NCBI GenBank assembly: GCA_022578605.1
Contig: MU394059.1
Coordinates: forward strand, 496,001 to 560,000
DNA length: 64,000 nucleotides
Source of the DNA: Camillea tinctor
Taxonomy: Eukaryota > Ascomycota > Sordariomycetes > Xylariales > Xylariaceae
Direction of reading: 5' to 3'
Both the position numbers and the translations under genes were made by a program. Below the pieces are notes generated by a model. That model made no database searches, was not told where the DNA came from, and worked only from the letters and a program-made list of their open reading frames with translations. This document shows, one piece after another, positions 22,915 through 33,147 of this stretch (positions are counted from its first letter, which is position 1; each line of letters starts with the position of its first letter).

Positions 22915-24884
22915 TTGATGACCATGTAGTGAAATTGTTAGCTTACAGAAATGACACATGTATACGTGCTCTCGTCAGGCTGACGCCAACACTGAATTTT
23001 CCTTTTGATCGTAATATCAGCTCGGAGTTGATGAACTACGCAACTCACTCCTCAACATCTACACTATGATCTTCGCTCCCCATGAAGACTACTTTAGAGC
23101 AGCAGTCTAGGCAAATATTCCCAACCTAGTGTGAATTGATGTTAGTAGGAGTCTTAACCCGGTTTGTTTTGCTCCAATCAGATTGTGTGGTTCTGTTTAA
23201 TTTAAATACACATGAGATCCCCCTGTTCGCCATCCACCCACGTACGAAACGTGTATCGCTTAAGTCTAGCTTATTATTAGTCTCTTTCTCTTGAGCGATA
23301 TTTTCCATATACTCGCGGTCCAACAATTGGCTCACCAGTGAGTTCTATTATCGGTTGTGGATGGCGTAAGATTTGTCGCAGTTTGGCGATATGTCGCCAT
23401 ATTATTACGACTTCCCACAACCAATCTCCCATAGTATCAATCTAGCAAAGATATAACCCAATCCGTCTCCCCCGCCTCCCCCACAAGAACAAAAAACGTC
23501 CCAACTCAGATATACGTATTCAGTGATTGAAGGTCTTGACGATAGATGTGTTATTCATGCAACGTAGGTTGGCATGTTTCATGGCGTTTTGTGATAGGTA
23601 GGCCAAGGATAAACGGGACCCCAAAGCGCAAAACAAAAAACTATAATACCTTCAACTATGCCATATAATGTTAAAACACGAGATATCAGGGCAGTGCTGC
23701 TCGGCTACTCAAAATTGTTGATGATATCAAAAGTATGTAGTCTGCAATATCAAAGTCTTCCTATTCATAGTAGATATGAGTACACCTAGTTGCCGATACA
23801 AGTTCTTAGCACAATTCGCCATACGATGGAACTCTAAGATACGTCTATTGGCTACCTCAATGTCGAATACCCATATCCTGGGAAGATGCCTGTAAGGTGC
23901 TTTGAACTTAAGATATACCGATCAAGCTGGTGCACCTCAAGTAGACTTATAGACCCAAGATTATGGTACAGCTGGTTATATGTTTATGAAATAAAAGTTA
24001 ATCTGTATCTATATAGATCACTGCTATATAGTATTGCTTTAGGGGCTTTGGTCAGATCTTTAACTGCTTGCCAACGTAGTGGCAAGATCATTAAAAATCG
24101 TGTAATCTTAATTTCTAAGCTACTACTCTTTTCAACAAATTGCAGATCTAAGTTGTTAGCTGATAGCCTGGAATAGCAGGAATCCACTGATGAGGCATTT
24201 CTAGACAGAGATTATTATATGCAGGACGAGTATACCTCCCAATATCTAGCAACCTAGAATAGAACTTAAAGGATTCAATCGACGTGCGTCTAATAGCCTG
24301 TTGCTCCTACATATATCTTCCATTTGCCATGCATCCTTTAAATCCCTTGGCAGGGGACAACCTTTCTTGACATCAAAACATGCATATGCAGCAGCATTTG
24401 TTTCCTTTTCTGTGGACCTTCTTATCTACTATGCATACGACCTTCCTAGTCGGTAATACACGTGGTATAGCTTGTTTACACGATAATTCCCGAGTGCATA
24501 CTTATATACTATCAAGATGACTTGCTTAAGTTCATGACATCAGGTTTTGTGACGATGCTCAAGACTTTTTCTTTTACTAGCTTCCATTATACTAACTTAA
24601 GTCAACCATCATACCAATGAGTATACAAAATGGAATTTATTAAAACTTAAAAGCTCATAATTATATTATATATAAATAATGCTCTATGTCTCCAAGCATT
24701 ATAGAATCGATTTCCGATGTACTCTCTATAAAAAGCTTTGCTTTGAATACGAATATCGTCAATAGAAAAGAAGAGCACCAAAGTTCGTTTCCTCGTTTAG
24801 AATTCACCTTACATATACAAACGTCAATGAATTAACCACAACATAGCGCATCAAGAACGCCACGCATAACTATTTGCGTACTAT
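22915..24884. other. AT-rich spacer
   Basis: No gene supported. Short frames at 23126-23335 and 23886-24176 show no motifs. AT content rises strongly after 23600. Confidence 0.55.
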
Positions 24885-25002
24885 TACGCCCCAGGATTGG
24901 GGGGTAACTATATAATACAGAATTGAGTCACAATGTCCACTCGGTCATTGTGAGAACCTTTTGTCTCATGGTACACCAGGGTTGCTCAACACAGTTGCAA
25001 CA
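24885..25002 (-). repeat. Truncated copy of the 49.1-kb repeat element
   Basis: Read on the minus strand from 25002, about 118 bp align with the start of the element at 49144. Shared blocks include TGTTGAGCAACCC, GTACCATGAGACAA and GGTTCTCACAATGACCGAGT. Similarity stops near 24885. It retains the internal hairpin (24929-24952) with one mismatch. A diverged fragment of a dispersed repeat. Confidence 0.8.
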
Positions 25003-25265
25003 CGTACATTCTTGTTTTTTGTTCGCCACTGACTCAGATTTGTCACCAAAGACTAATAACTACCTCAAGTATAGTAAATCTGGAAATGTTTGATGAAAGA
25101 TGCTCTAGTTTAGACGCTATCAGATCTTCCATGTCTTCCGGTTGAGCCAAGGAGGGGAGCGATGAGACTAAAAATAGGGGAAGGTGGGCTGTGAAGGAGA
25201 TGGCGTCAAGAATTACGCAAGCACAGAATAAGTCCTACCAGTGACAGTATATATGGTCTGTTACG

Positions 25266-26402
25266 CTAAAATGAAGTCAGAACCTCATCAGTCAATTTCC
25301 ATAATTCACCTGCAAGCTTCTCGCTCCTCCTCGTACAGTCGAGCCTGTCCTTGCTTAGTATTCCAACCGGCATATAGAATGTGCCGTTGACCGGCTGGTC
25401 CCGGCGTGCCCTCGCCGCAACCCAGGGCTGGTTTAGACATCCTTGCTCCTCCTCCGACAAGGACATCCCTTGGAGCCAAGTCGATGCATATACCATCGCC
25501 TTTGGCCCCGATGATAGGTTGTTGACCAAGTCGGTCTTTACGACGCCGGAGGGCACAGAGACAGCCATGATCTCGGGGTGCCGACGGGAAAGCTCTGCTG
25601 CATATAGAACACTTGCTAACTTGCTTTGCCTAGTGGCGAATTTTAGTAATAGGTACTTTTGCCATGGCATACAAGACGCAAGGAGTTCCCGACCCCTATC
25701 GTACGGTTCCTCCTATGAAGCCCTCTTGGGTAGTCCGTAGCGTGGCGAAGGAGATGACACCCCCCGAGTGCCCGCGCCAGCCGGTGGATGCCAAACTCAC
25801 GAGACGCACGTCGGCGCCTGGAATTTGGGCTGTCCTCAGTATCATAAGTATGAATTGTTGGATTATCATTGAGCGAGCTATCATTGAGCGAGCAATGTAG
25901 TTGGTCGCGAGCGTGACTTCAAAGATGTCTTCGCTTAGACCAGGCGGTTTGAACATGACACCTGCATTGCACCTATCGTTGCGTGCCGCGTAGGTACTTA
26001 GTGGTTACTTACCTAGAGGTCGTTTACATGTTGTGGACATATGTCTTACATCGGGATGTCTAGGGGGTCATGCTGAAATCGCGATCGCGTGCATGCTTTC
26101 TTGACCGACGACAGGGAGAGGAAGTCCATCTCAAGAAACGTCAAGGCGGCATGGGCATTTATTTCCTTCACGTCTACGACCAATTCTTCAGCTGTTTTGA
26201 TATTTCGTTCGGTGAAATAAAGATAAGCATAGATGTGCAAAGAGAGAGCTTTAATCGATACTTTTCCCCAGCCCGCGGTACCTTGGATTGTTAGTTCCCG
26301 GTTATCTGCGTCGAGGCAAGGGAGTATCACCAACCCCCCTGTGGCAACGATCACTTTGCCTTCAAGAGATGGGATATCTTTTTCCGGGATTCACATCGGC
26401 AT
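25266..26402 (-). pseudogene. Decayed bli-4/retinol-dehydrogenase-like SDR
   Basis: Pieces of one SDR lie in order on the minus strand. First comes a start (26402) that meets TGA at 26393-26391. DIPSLEGKVIVATGG, AGWGKVSIKALSLH and TAEELVVDVKEINAHAALTF follow. A probable intron (donor in CCGATGTAAG, branch CACTAAG) restores the NAG motif before VMFKPPGLSEDIFEV. Then come PGADVRLVSLASTGWRG and TLRTTQEGFIGG, ended by a TAG at 25698-25696. The rest resumes in another frame at RQSKLASVLYAAELSRRHPE and runs to 25266. The catalytic Tyr of the YGxSK motif appears lost. The probable first intron leaves the frame one base out after a run of six G. Family: bli-4-type SDR that normally starts PEKDIPSLEGKVILVTGG. 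A sequencing error would not explain several independent lesions. Confidence 0.82.
25864..25893. repeat. Perfect 15-bp tandem duplication inside the SDR relic
   Basis: The unit tatcattgagcgagc occurs twice in immediate succession (25864-25878, 25879-25893). On the minus strand it duplicates the five residues ARSMI in the alpha-helix region of the dehydrogenase. Confidence 0.95.
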
Positions 26403-27408
26403 GTCCCGATAGGGCTGGCATGGCAAACCTGGGACATATATGAGGACATACATGAACTTGAATTTAGAAATTGGAATGATGGTGGATGTTTTGCGGGATC
26501 TAGAGAGTCTAGAAGCGATAGCAGTTACTACTAATATGTTCATTTCCGCCCAAGGAGTACTTGTGAACGGGGTTATGAGGTGGTATATATCTTTCGTGCC
26601 ACCTTGGACGCGTATGTTGAGCGAATGGTTACTCTTCGGGAATTGCCACTCCTATACGAACATGAGACTCATTCTACAACACAGTGGTTGGTTGTTGGCA
26701 ACGTGACACAATTGGTGACACTCAACTAAGCAATGCTCGTATAGTGAACCGGCTAGAACCACGCGCTAGGCCTGCACGATAAGCCGTTGGCAGAATGCGA
26801 CGTTCTATAATAGGCAATAAGTGGAACATCGTGGTTGAGATGAGCGTAAGTCTTAAGCCTCTTATAAGTCCTTCAACCCTTTCTTCCATACTATTTATAA
26901 TTTACATAGACGGAACATGTGCTGAATGCATAGTAAGTTTCTTACAACTACTTACTTTACGATGGTGAGTACACTTATCACCTAGGCACCTAACCTTGGG
27001 CTTCGCTGTTCAACCTCGGACGAGCTCGACAAGTTGAAATACTACACATAGCGTCGGAGGACCACTCTTGACGCCACAGGGTGAGGTACACAGCTGTGCC
27101 GCTTACATCATCTCCCAAACGGTGTTCTCAGCCCTCGCCGCCTCTAGTCAGCAAGAAAACTCGGCTGAGTGATTTGACCCGAGCCTGATTGAGTCCTATA
27201 AAGCGCCCTCCTCGCAAAGTTCTATGTATGCTGCTCTACCGGTTCTCCTAGTTTCAAATCCTGGATATGCGCCCGTCTTGATCGACCAGGAGGGCTTAAA
27301 CGAGACACTAAGGCATAATAAGCAGTTTGCATGCCGCATTTTCGACTTGGGAACTTGGTTGGCGAATCACCAGTTCGGACTCTAGGGTTAAATCACTACC
27401 ACATAGAT
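26403..27408. other. Spacer between the SDR relic and the DUF3425 gene
   Basis: No gene supported. An 88-codon frame at 26440-26706 has no recognisable domain. The remainder contains scattered stops in all frames. Confidence 0.5.
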
Positions 27409-28497
27409 ATGAAGCCACTCCGAGAGGTAAGGACCCCTCTCACACCACCCTCCCCTGTCACCCCCTGGCAGCTGTAGACGACCCATCCATCGTCTAGGCA
27501 CTCGATCCATGTCCCTAACCAAAGTCATAGGCACGGACTAGAGATGATGATTGGTCAGGGTTAACAGACCAAGTTGAGCGGAGACGACGGCAGAACCGCC
27601 TTAGCCAAAGAGCCTGGAGTAAGTAGAGTTGATCCTGAACTCAGTAGATATAGGACAGGGGGGTTGACTAACTTTGGCTTAGGACGACGAAAGGCAACTC
27701 GAAAGATCTTCTCGAAAACGACACCTGCTAGGAGACATTTAGATGTGTCTGTTCCAGAACAGGCCGAGGAGTATCTCCAGGCATATCGACGTATGGACGA
27801 CATGCTGGAAATGAAGCTTAGGCCTTCGGAATATTGGGCGGATCTCTGGAGACCTGTTGAGCTTGCGAATAAGCAACATAGGTCTATTCTAGATCACGAT
27901 CTTAGCCGGCAAATATCACCTATAATACCGTATCTCGACGATAACGACGACGATACGGAATCTGATTTTACACCATCATTTAGCTTCCCCATCTCCCCCG
28001 ACCATAAACTCATCGTTCTGGTCCAGTACAACGTGCTTCGGGCCCTGTTAACAAACATGAGGATACTGTCGCTTCTGGACCGTCTCCCCGCAGAATGCGT
28101 AGGGGCACTTAATTTTAAAGACCTGCCTCCTCCACCAGATAGCATACCTCACTCGCTCAGGTACACCGAACTACAGAAGACGATACCTCATGATCCGTGG
28201 ATAGATATCATTCCATGGCCAACTTTGCGTGATAACCTTCTGCGGCATAAAGGCACAGTGGATGAGGAGGATCTCTGTATGGACGTTGCTGGCGGCCTAT
28301 ATGAAGGGTTCGACGACGTCGAGGCACACGGCATTATAATATGGGGCGAGCCGTGGTCTGAGACCGGATGGGAAGTGACCGAGGGCTTTGCGAGAAAATG
28401 GGCATTCTTGTTAAGGGGCTGCGATGATTTGATCAGGTCAACAAATAGTTACAGAGAAGCTAGGGGGGATGAAAAGCTGTTCATAGAAGCATCATGA
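27409..28497 (+). CDS. DUF3425-domain protein (bZIP-regulator-type C-terminal domain, no bZIP seen)
   Basis: The core exon 27568-28497 encodes the fungal DUF3425 domain. KLIVLVQYNVLRALLTNM is followed by IPHSLRYTELQKTIPHDPWI, the diagnostic DIIPWPTLRDNL, DEEDLCMD, IIIWGEPWSETGWEVTEGF and KWAFLLRGCDDLIRSTNSY. In the family this domain usually follows a bZIP and occurs in transcription regulators of stress or metabolism. Here the N-terminal part (GLGRRKATRKIFSKTTPARR) is basic but has no bZIP or leucine heptads. The core exon has no early ATG; an 18-nt first exon (27409-27426, MKPLRE, GTAAG donor, CTAAC branch) joins in phase and gives 315 residues. That start is inferred. The gene ends 89 bp from the stop of the convergent amidohydrolase. 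Confidence 0.78.
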
Positions 28498-28586
28498 GTC
28501 TAACATAATCGGGGCCTGCATATTCTGGGTTCGGGTTCAGAACTTTTCTTTTGTTCCCATATATAGAAATAATAAACTTCAACCTT

Positions 28587-30062
28587 TTAATCAGAACTGT
28601 CTTCTTCTCCCCATGGCCCGACCCCTGGGCCCTTGAACAGCTTTCCACCCTTCCATACCCAACCGATGGTCTGCTTGTCTTGCAGCACCTTCACATCCTC
28701 GACAGGGTTCTTCAGTAATCCTAGGACATCGGCCTCGTAGCCAACCTTCAACTGGCCTGTCTTCGGCGCCTGCCCTCCAATGCTCAAAGGCCCGTTAGCT
28801 GTAGCTGCTTTGATCGCCTCTAGACTGCTCAGTCCTGCCTTGACAGCATAGTCCAACTCCATGGCCATATTGAAACCCGGCGGCGTATCCGTACCCAGCG
28901 CGAGGGGCACTCCCGCCTTGATCGCCAGCTGATAGGCCTTGAGGTGGTTTTCCCCGCAAAGCTGAGCCTTCTCCCACTGTGGGCGCGAGAGCCCCTTACC
29001 CCCGCTTTGCAGGAGCATATCGACGATGGTGCGCGTGGCGACGTACACGGTGCCCTTCTCCTTGATGAGGTCGATGCACTCCTCGTCGGCGAACGACACA
29101 TGCTCGACGGTCGTGACGCCGGCCCGGACCGCGGCCAGGATCCCCGGCTTGCCGTGTACGTGCGCGGCGACGACGCGGTTCTGGCGCGCCGCCTCCTGCA
29201 CGACGCACTCGAGCTCCTCGGGGCTGAACTGCGCGTACAGCGGGTTGTCGTCGCGCGACAGCACGCCGCCGCTGGCGAAGACCTTGATGACGCGCGCGCC
29301 ACGGCGTATCTGCAGGCGCACCGCGCGCCGGCACTCCTCGACCCCGTCCACGACCATGCTCTGCGACGTGCCGAAGTGTCCCGGCCGCACCGCCGCGACC
29401 CCCAGGTTCAGGTACATGTCGCCGGCCGGCAGCGCGAACACGTCCCCGTGCCCGGCCGTCTGGCTCAGGCACGCGCCCGCGCTGTACACGTTGGGCCCCA
29501 CGATGGTGCCGTCGTCGATGGCGCGCGCGATCTCGCACCCGTACCCCGCGACGTCGCGGAGCGACGTGTACCCCCGCTGGAGCGCCTCCCAGCACCCCTT
29601 CGTAAGGCGTGCTCCCGCGGTGGCCGGGTGGTTGGCGACCATGGCGTCGAAGGTTTCGTCGCTTCCCTCACCGCCGAAGTGTACGTGGCAGTCCCATAGC
29701 CCTGGCATAAGGTACGGGATCGCGTAGTTCCTGTGCGGCGAGTCGGTGTACTTGGGGGGTACCTGAGACTGCGCGCCCACCCACGCAATCACTTTGTTCT
29801 CGATGACGAGGGCGGCATCCTCAATGGGCGTCCCGTCGCCTGGGATTAGCAGGCCGGCATGGATGATGGTGTAGGTAAGTTTCTTGAGGGAGTTGCTGGC
29901 CTCTCCATACGAACCTCCATACGAACTGGTGGTGCTGTCGCGTTCGAGCTTGGGCCGTATCGTGATCCCAAACCCCATGGAGAAGACACGCTCAGGACGC
30001 TCTAGTGATTGCTGTGACGATCGCGATGGAGTGTGCGTCTGTTCGGCTACGCGTCTTGTCAT
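28587..30062 (-). CDS. Metal-dependent amidohydrolase, ochratoxinase/imidazolonepropionase-like
   Basis: A single-exon frame of 491 residues from the ATG at 30062. The TIM-barrel amidohydrolase metal site is complete: LMPGLWDCHVHFGG (His126, His128), VIKVFASGG (Lys260, the position carbamylated in binuclear members), AAHVHG (His301), TVEHVSF (His321) and LALGTDTPPG (Asp392). The order and wording match the fungal ochratoxinase/Xaa-Pro-dipeptidase-like subfamily, which cleaves amide bonds of dipeptide-like substrates. The real substrate is unknown. The first 60 residues are Ser/Arg/Thr-rich with no signal peptide, so a cytosolic enzyme is likely, unlike secreted relatives. The middle of the gene is very GC-rich (about 29000-29600), which creates long overlapping frames that I read as shadows. 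Confidence 0.9.
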   Translation of the reverse strand: MTRRVAEQTHTPSRSSQQSLERPERVFSMGFGITIRPKLERDSTTSSYGGSYGEASNSLKKLTYTIIHAGLLIPGDGTPIEDAALVIENKVIAWVGAQSQVPPKYTDSPHRNYAIPYLMPGLWDCHVHFGGEGSDETFDAMVANHPATAGARLTKGCWEALQRGYTSLRDVAGYGCEIARAIDDGTIVGPNVYSAGACLSQTAGHGDVFALPAGDMYLNLGVAAVRPGHFGTSQSMVVDGVEECRRAVRLQIRRGARVIKVFASGGVLSRDDNPLYAQFSPEELECVVQEAARQNRVVAAHVHGKPGILAAVRAGVTTVEHVSFADEECIDLIKEKGTVYVATRTIVDMLLQSGGKGLSRPQWEKAQLCGENHLKAYQLAIKAGVPLALGTDTPPGFNMAMELDYAVKAGLSSLEAIKAATANGPLSIGGQAPKTGQLKVGYEADVLGLLKNPVEDVKVLQDKQTIGWVWKGGKLFKGPGVGPWGEEDSSD

Positions 30063-30649
30063 CTTGGCTTATACTACCCACACCCCTAATTGGCTTTATG
30101 ATTAATTACGATCCTGTATGGCAGCGGTTTTGTCTTTAATGAGTGTCTGCTATCTGCTGTTTTCACGATGAGAAGAGCGAAGAGTCGGTGTCAATTGATC
30201 ATTATCAGTATCTCTCCGCTATCGTTCATCGGAATCGCACCCGACGCCGAATACGGAAGGTCTTCTTCTTGTTGCACTATATTCACTCTGTGGAATCCTG
30301 CTACGACCCTGATTTGCCGTATAGGATCCGTTGTTATACATAACTATTTTCCATGAAGAACTGCCGATGTGCGAGACAGTGAGCTCAGCTGCAGGGGGGC
30401 TTTGGCAAGTAACATGCATCATAATGGACTCTTCTAGATCTCGGTGAATACTCCTCAGTTTGCCATTGTTTTCTGATATTTCTTTTCCCTACTCATACAA
30501 AAAAGGTCTATCGACTCCCTGTCAAACTTTACACTCTAACACCCACCTCCCCAATATGCTAGAGCGACGTCCATCCAATATAGGGCAAGAACCCAGACGA
30601 CGCAGATTCGATCTTTAGTATAAAGAATTAGCCATAATCCAAGGGCGAT
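30063..30649. other. Spacer between the amidohydrolase start and the HET gene 3' end
   Basis: Promoter side of the amidohydrolase; no gene supported. Two overlapping short + frames (30143-30356) are unsupported. Confidence 0.5.
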
Positions 30650-33147
30650 TTAGACATCCTCCCCGCATGGGCTTATCTCATCATCCAATACAAAAGTCTG
30701 GACTGGTCGCTTTTGCATCATCGCCTGCTGCAAAAACTGACCGTCCATGATGCCATGGACGTAAGCATCACCGATGACGGTGTACTTCTTGTCGTCCAGC
30801 TTGCGGAGGACCACCGGAGCCAGGGCTCCCCGAGCGACGACGATCAAGTCACCCCTCTGAATACCTCGGGTTGCCAGGCCGAAGGTTTGTTGCTCCTCTG
30901 TAGTCATCAAAGCACGATCATATGAACGTTGAACAACAAGGTCGGTGAATTCTTTCACCCACGGCTCCCTTCTGTATTCAGCTAGTCTTTCTTTCAGCTG
31001 TTTCTTCTCGGCGATGAGCTCCTTCTCCAGGGGCTTTCCTGCTTTCTTTGCGGCCTTGGCCTGGTGCTGTAGTATGTTGAGCCGCGCTGAGGTTTGAGCC
31101 TCAGCATCGTCGGCGACGGTTGCGTTGTGGTCGGCCAATGGAAACCGGTTCACGGCGGCGAAAGGGGGGAACCAATGGGAAATCAACTTATCAAACCTTT
31201 CTCCCATATCCGAGTTTGGCAGTAATCTTAGTCCATCGGCGTCTCGAGCACAGATTAGGGTTTTCCATAGAGCTTCTCGATGTTCGTTCTCTAAGATTGC
31301 TGCGAGCGGCATGGCTCCCGCAATCCAACGCTCTTTCACATGTGCCATTACATGTCGATAGTTATGCTGGGATATTTCTCTTTCTATGTGAGCATTCGGC
31401 GCCTTCTCGTATATATCCGGAGAATCACTGTACCATCCCACGGTATCGTAAACGAACCCTTGAAGATATAGACATGTGTCTTCAGCCGGGGGTAGTTTAC
31501 CCCGACCGAAATTCTCTACGTATGTCTCCCAGATAGGATTCTCGAAATCGAGACCGGATCTGTAAGGATCTATAGCTTCGGCCAAGGGCCAAGAGCGACG
31601 CGACAATTGGACTGTGACATGGAATCAGTAACTGACATACTAGGTACCATTCTTATTCATAGGGTTGTGTCTCGGGTGCCCAAATCTTTCATTCCCGTGA
31701 CAGGCAAAAAGGGTAGGTAAACGATTACGAAGATTACTCACAAATGTCTGGGATCCATGAACTCAGTTTAGGATTTCGTGCGTATGGCGGACGAATATAA
31801 CTGAAAGCCTTGCTGTCTCTGACAACATTCGATCCCCCATAGAAAGTCAGGAAATAAATGTACTTTATTGGCATGGTGTTTACAGGGGACCTGGTCAAGC
31901 AACCATCGTGGTGAGAAACGAATCTGAACAGAGTTAGAAACTCTTTTGTGTCCTTGATCTCGAATCCCAGTCTACTGATCCTGGCAATCCACTCTATCTG
32001 GGAGACACCAACTTCTGTAAATGCGTAGTGCCGAAAATCTGCGAAATCCTCCAGTCCTTGGAAGAAAGGGATGTTGTAGAAGAGCGGGGGCCTCCATTTC
32101 GACTTGATTCGGCCGTCCTTTATCGGAGACTCGTTCCAGAGTGTCCATGCTTCATAGACGCGAGAGAAAGGGAGCTCCTGAGAGCCACAGCGGAAGTATA
32201 ATTTGCAAGGTTCGGTGTCAAATGGGAGTTTTAAGTGTGTGAGTATCGTTGCATATATGCTCATGCAATCTCTGAACCACTACAGCATAAGGAGCCAGTA
32301 AGTATCATGCTGAACCCTTCTACTTCGTGAAGCCATATTTAAAGGTCCCAAAAAACATGGGGGTGGCTATCCCTGTGTTGGATAAAGGGGGAAAGATAAT
32401 GGATACTTGTGAAATCACTCTCACCTTTCTGTTGACCATCTCGTCGACAGCCTCTAGGGCTTGCATGTTCTCCTCCAGGCGGTCTGGATCCAAGCACTCC
32501 GAAAATCGTCCGGAGCTTAGAACATCCATCGCTAAAGATAAGAGCGGTGTTTGTTTTCCGAGCCAGACAATAAGTTGATCAGATATTGAGAACGCGCAGA
32601 AAGCGGCGCGACAGAGTGTATTTATCTCAAGGAAGTTATCGGCCGTGCAGATGTTCTGTTCCCAGTAATACCGATCTTCATTGTTGCGAATGGAGTAGAG
32701 AAACTCATATTTGTCACACGATATATGCTTCTCCTCTCCATTCCATAGTATTTTCTTGGTACCCGACGATTCGTCGCATTCTTGCCAAGCTTGCTGGAGA
32801 TTGACTTAGTAAGGGATATTTGCTCTAGAAGGTACACTGAGTATTGTTACGGACGCTCTCTATGAAACTGGTACGTTTCTCCAGATACGAGAGCCAATAG
32901 CGAGGGAAACGCGAGGAGCAAAAGCCGGCTAGAAATCGATGTAAACTAGGAAATCACTTACCGACAGTGCAATGAAACCCTTGTCGGCGATATACTCCTT
33001 CGCAAAATGACGTACTTCTGTCGTTTCTATCTCAACCATGGCATCGTCTTTCTTCTTTGGCAGAATCTTGAACAGTCGCCAAAGCAGAAGACCTTCTCTA
33101 TTCAGGCAGTAGTCAACCGCAGCCTGGGTAGACAATTCGGGGTCCAT
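30650..33147 (-). CDS. HET (heterokaryon incompatibility) domain protein, divergent
   Basis: Four exons, 32962-33147, 32425-32793, 31742-32279 and 30650-31611, close one frame of 684 residues. The HET-domain start is split by the first intron: KGFIALS|QAWQECDESSG aligns with the usual ALSYxWG. ILWNGEEKHISCDKYEFLYSI and SDQLIVWLGKQTP match the WNG/I-T-N-L and V-x-WLG blocks. The C-terminus has the usual HET-protein end: GIQRGDLIVVARGALAPVVL and YTVIGDAYVHGIMDG. The family triggers programmed cell death after fusion of genetically different hyphae. The central LWIDxxCINQ block is barely recognisable (YYWEQNICTADNFLEIN), so activity is uncertain. A Lys/Glu coiled-coil-like segment (LEKELIAEKKQLKERLAE) precedes the C-terminal module. 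Intron 1 (168 nt) could hide a small exon. Confidence 0.8.

Noticed and set aside
26440..26706. 88-codon + strand frame next to the SDR relic
   Set aside because: No recognisable domain; could be chance.
28829..29788. Long frames on both strands inside the amidohydrolase gene
   Set aside because: Low-complexity Arg/Ala/Ser/Pro products from GC-rich codons; only the amidohydrolase frame shows conserved motifs.
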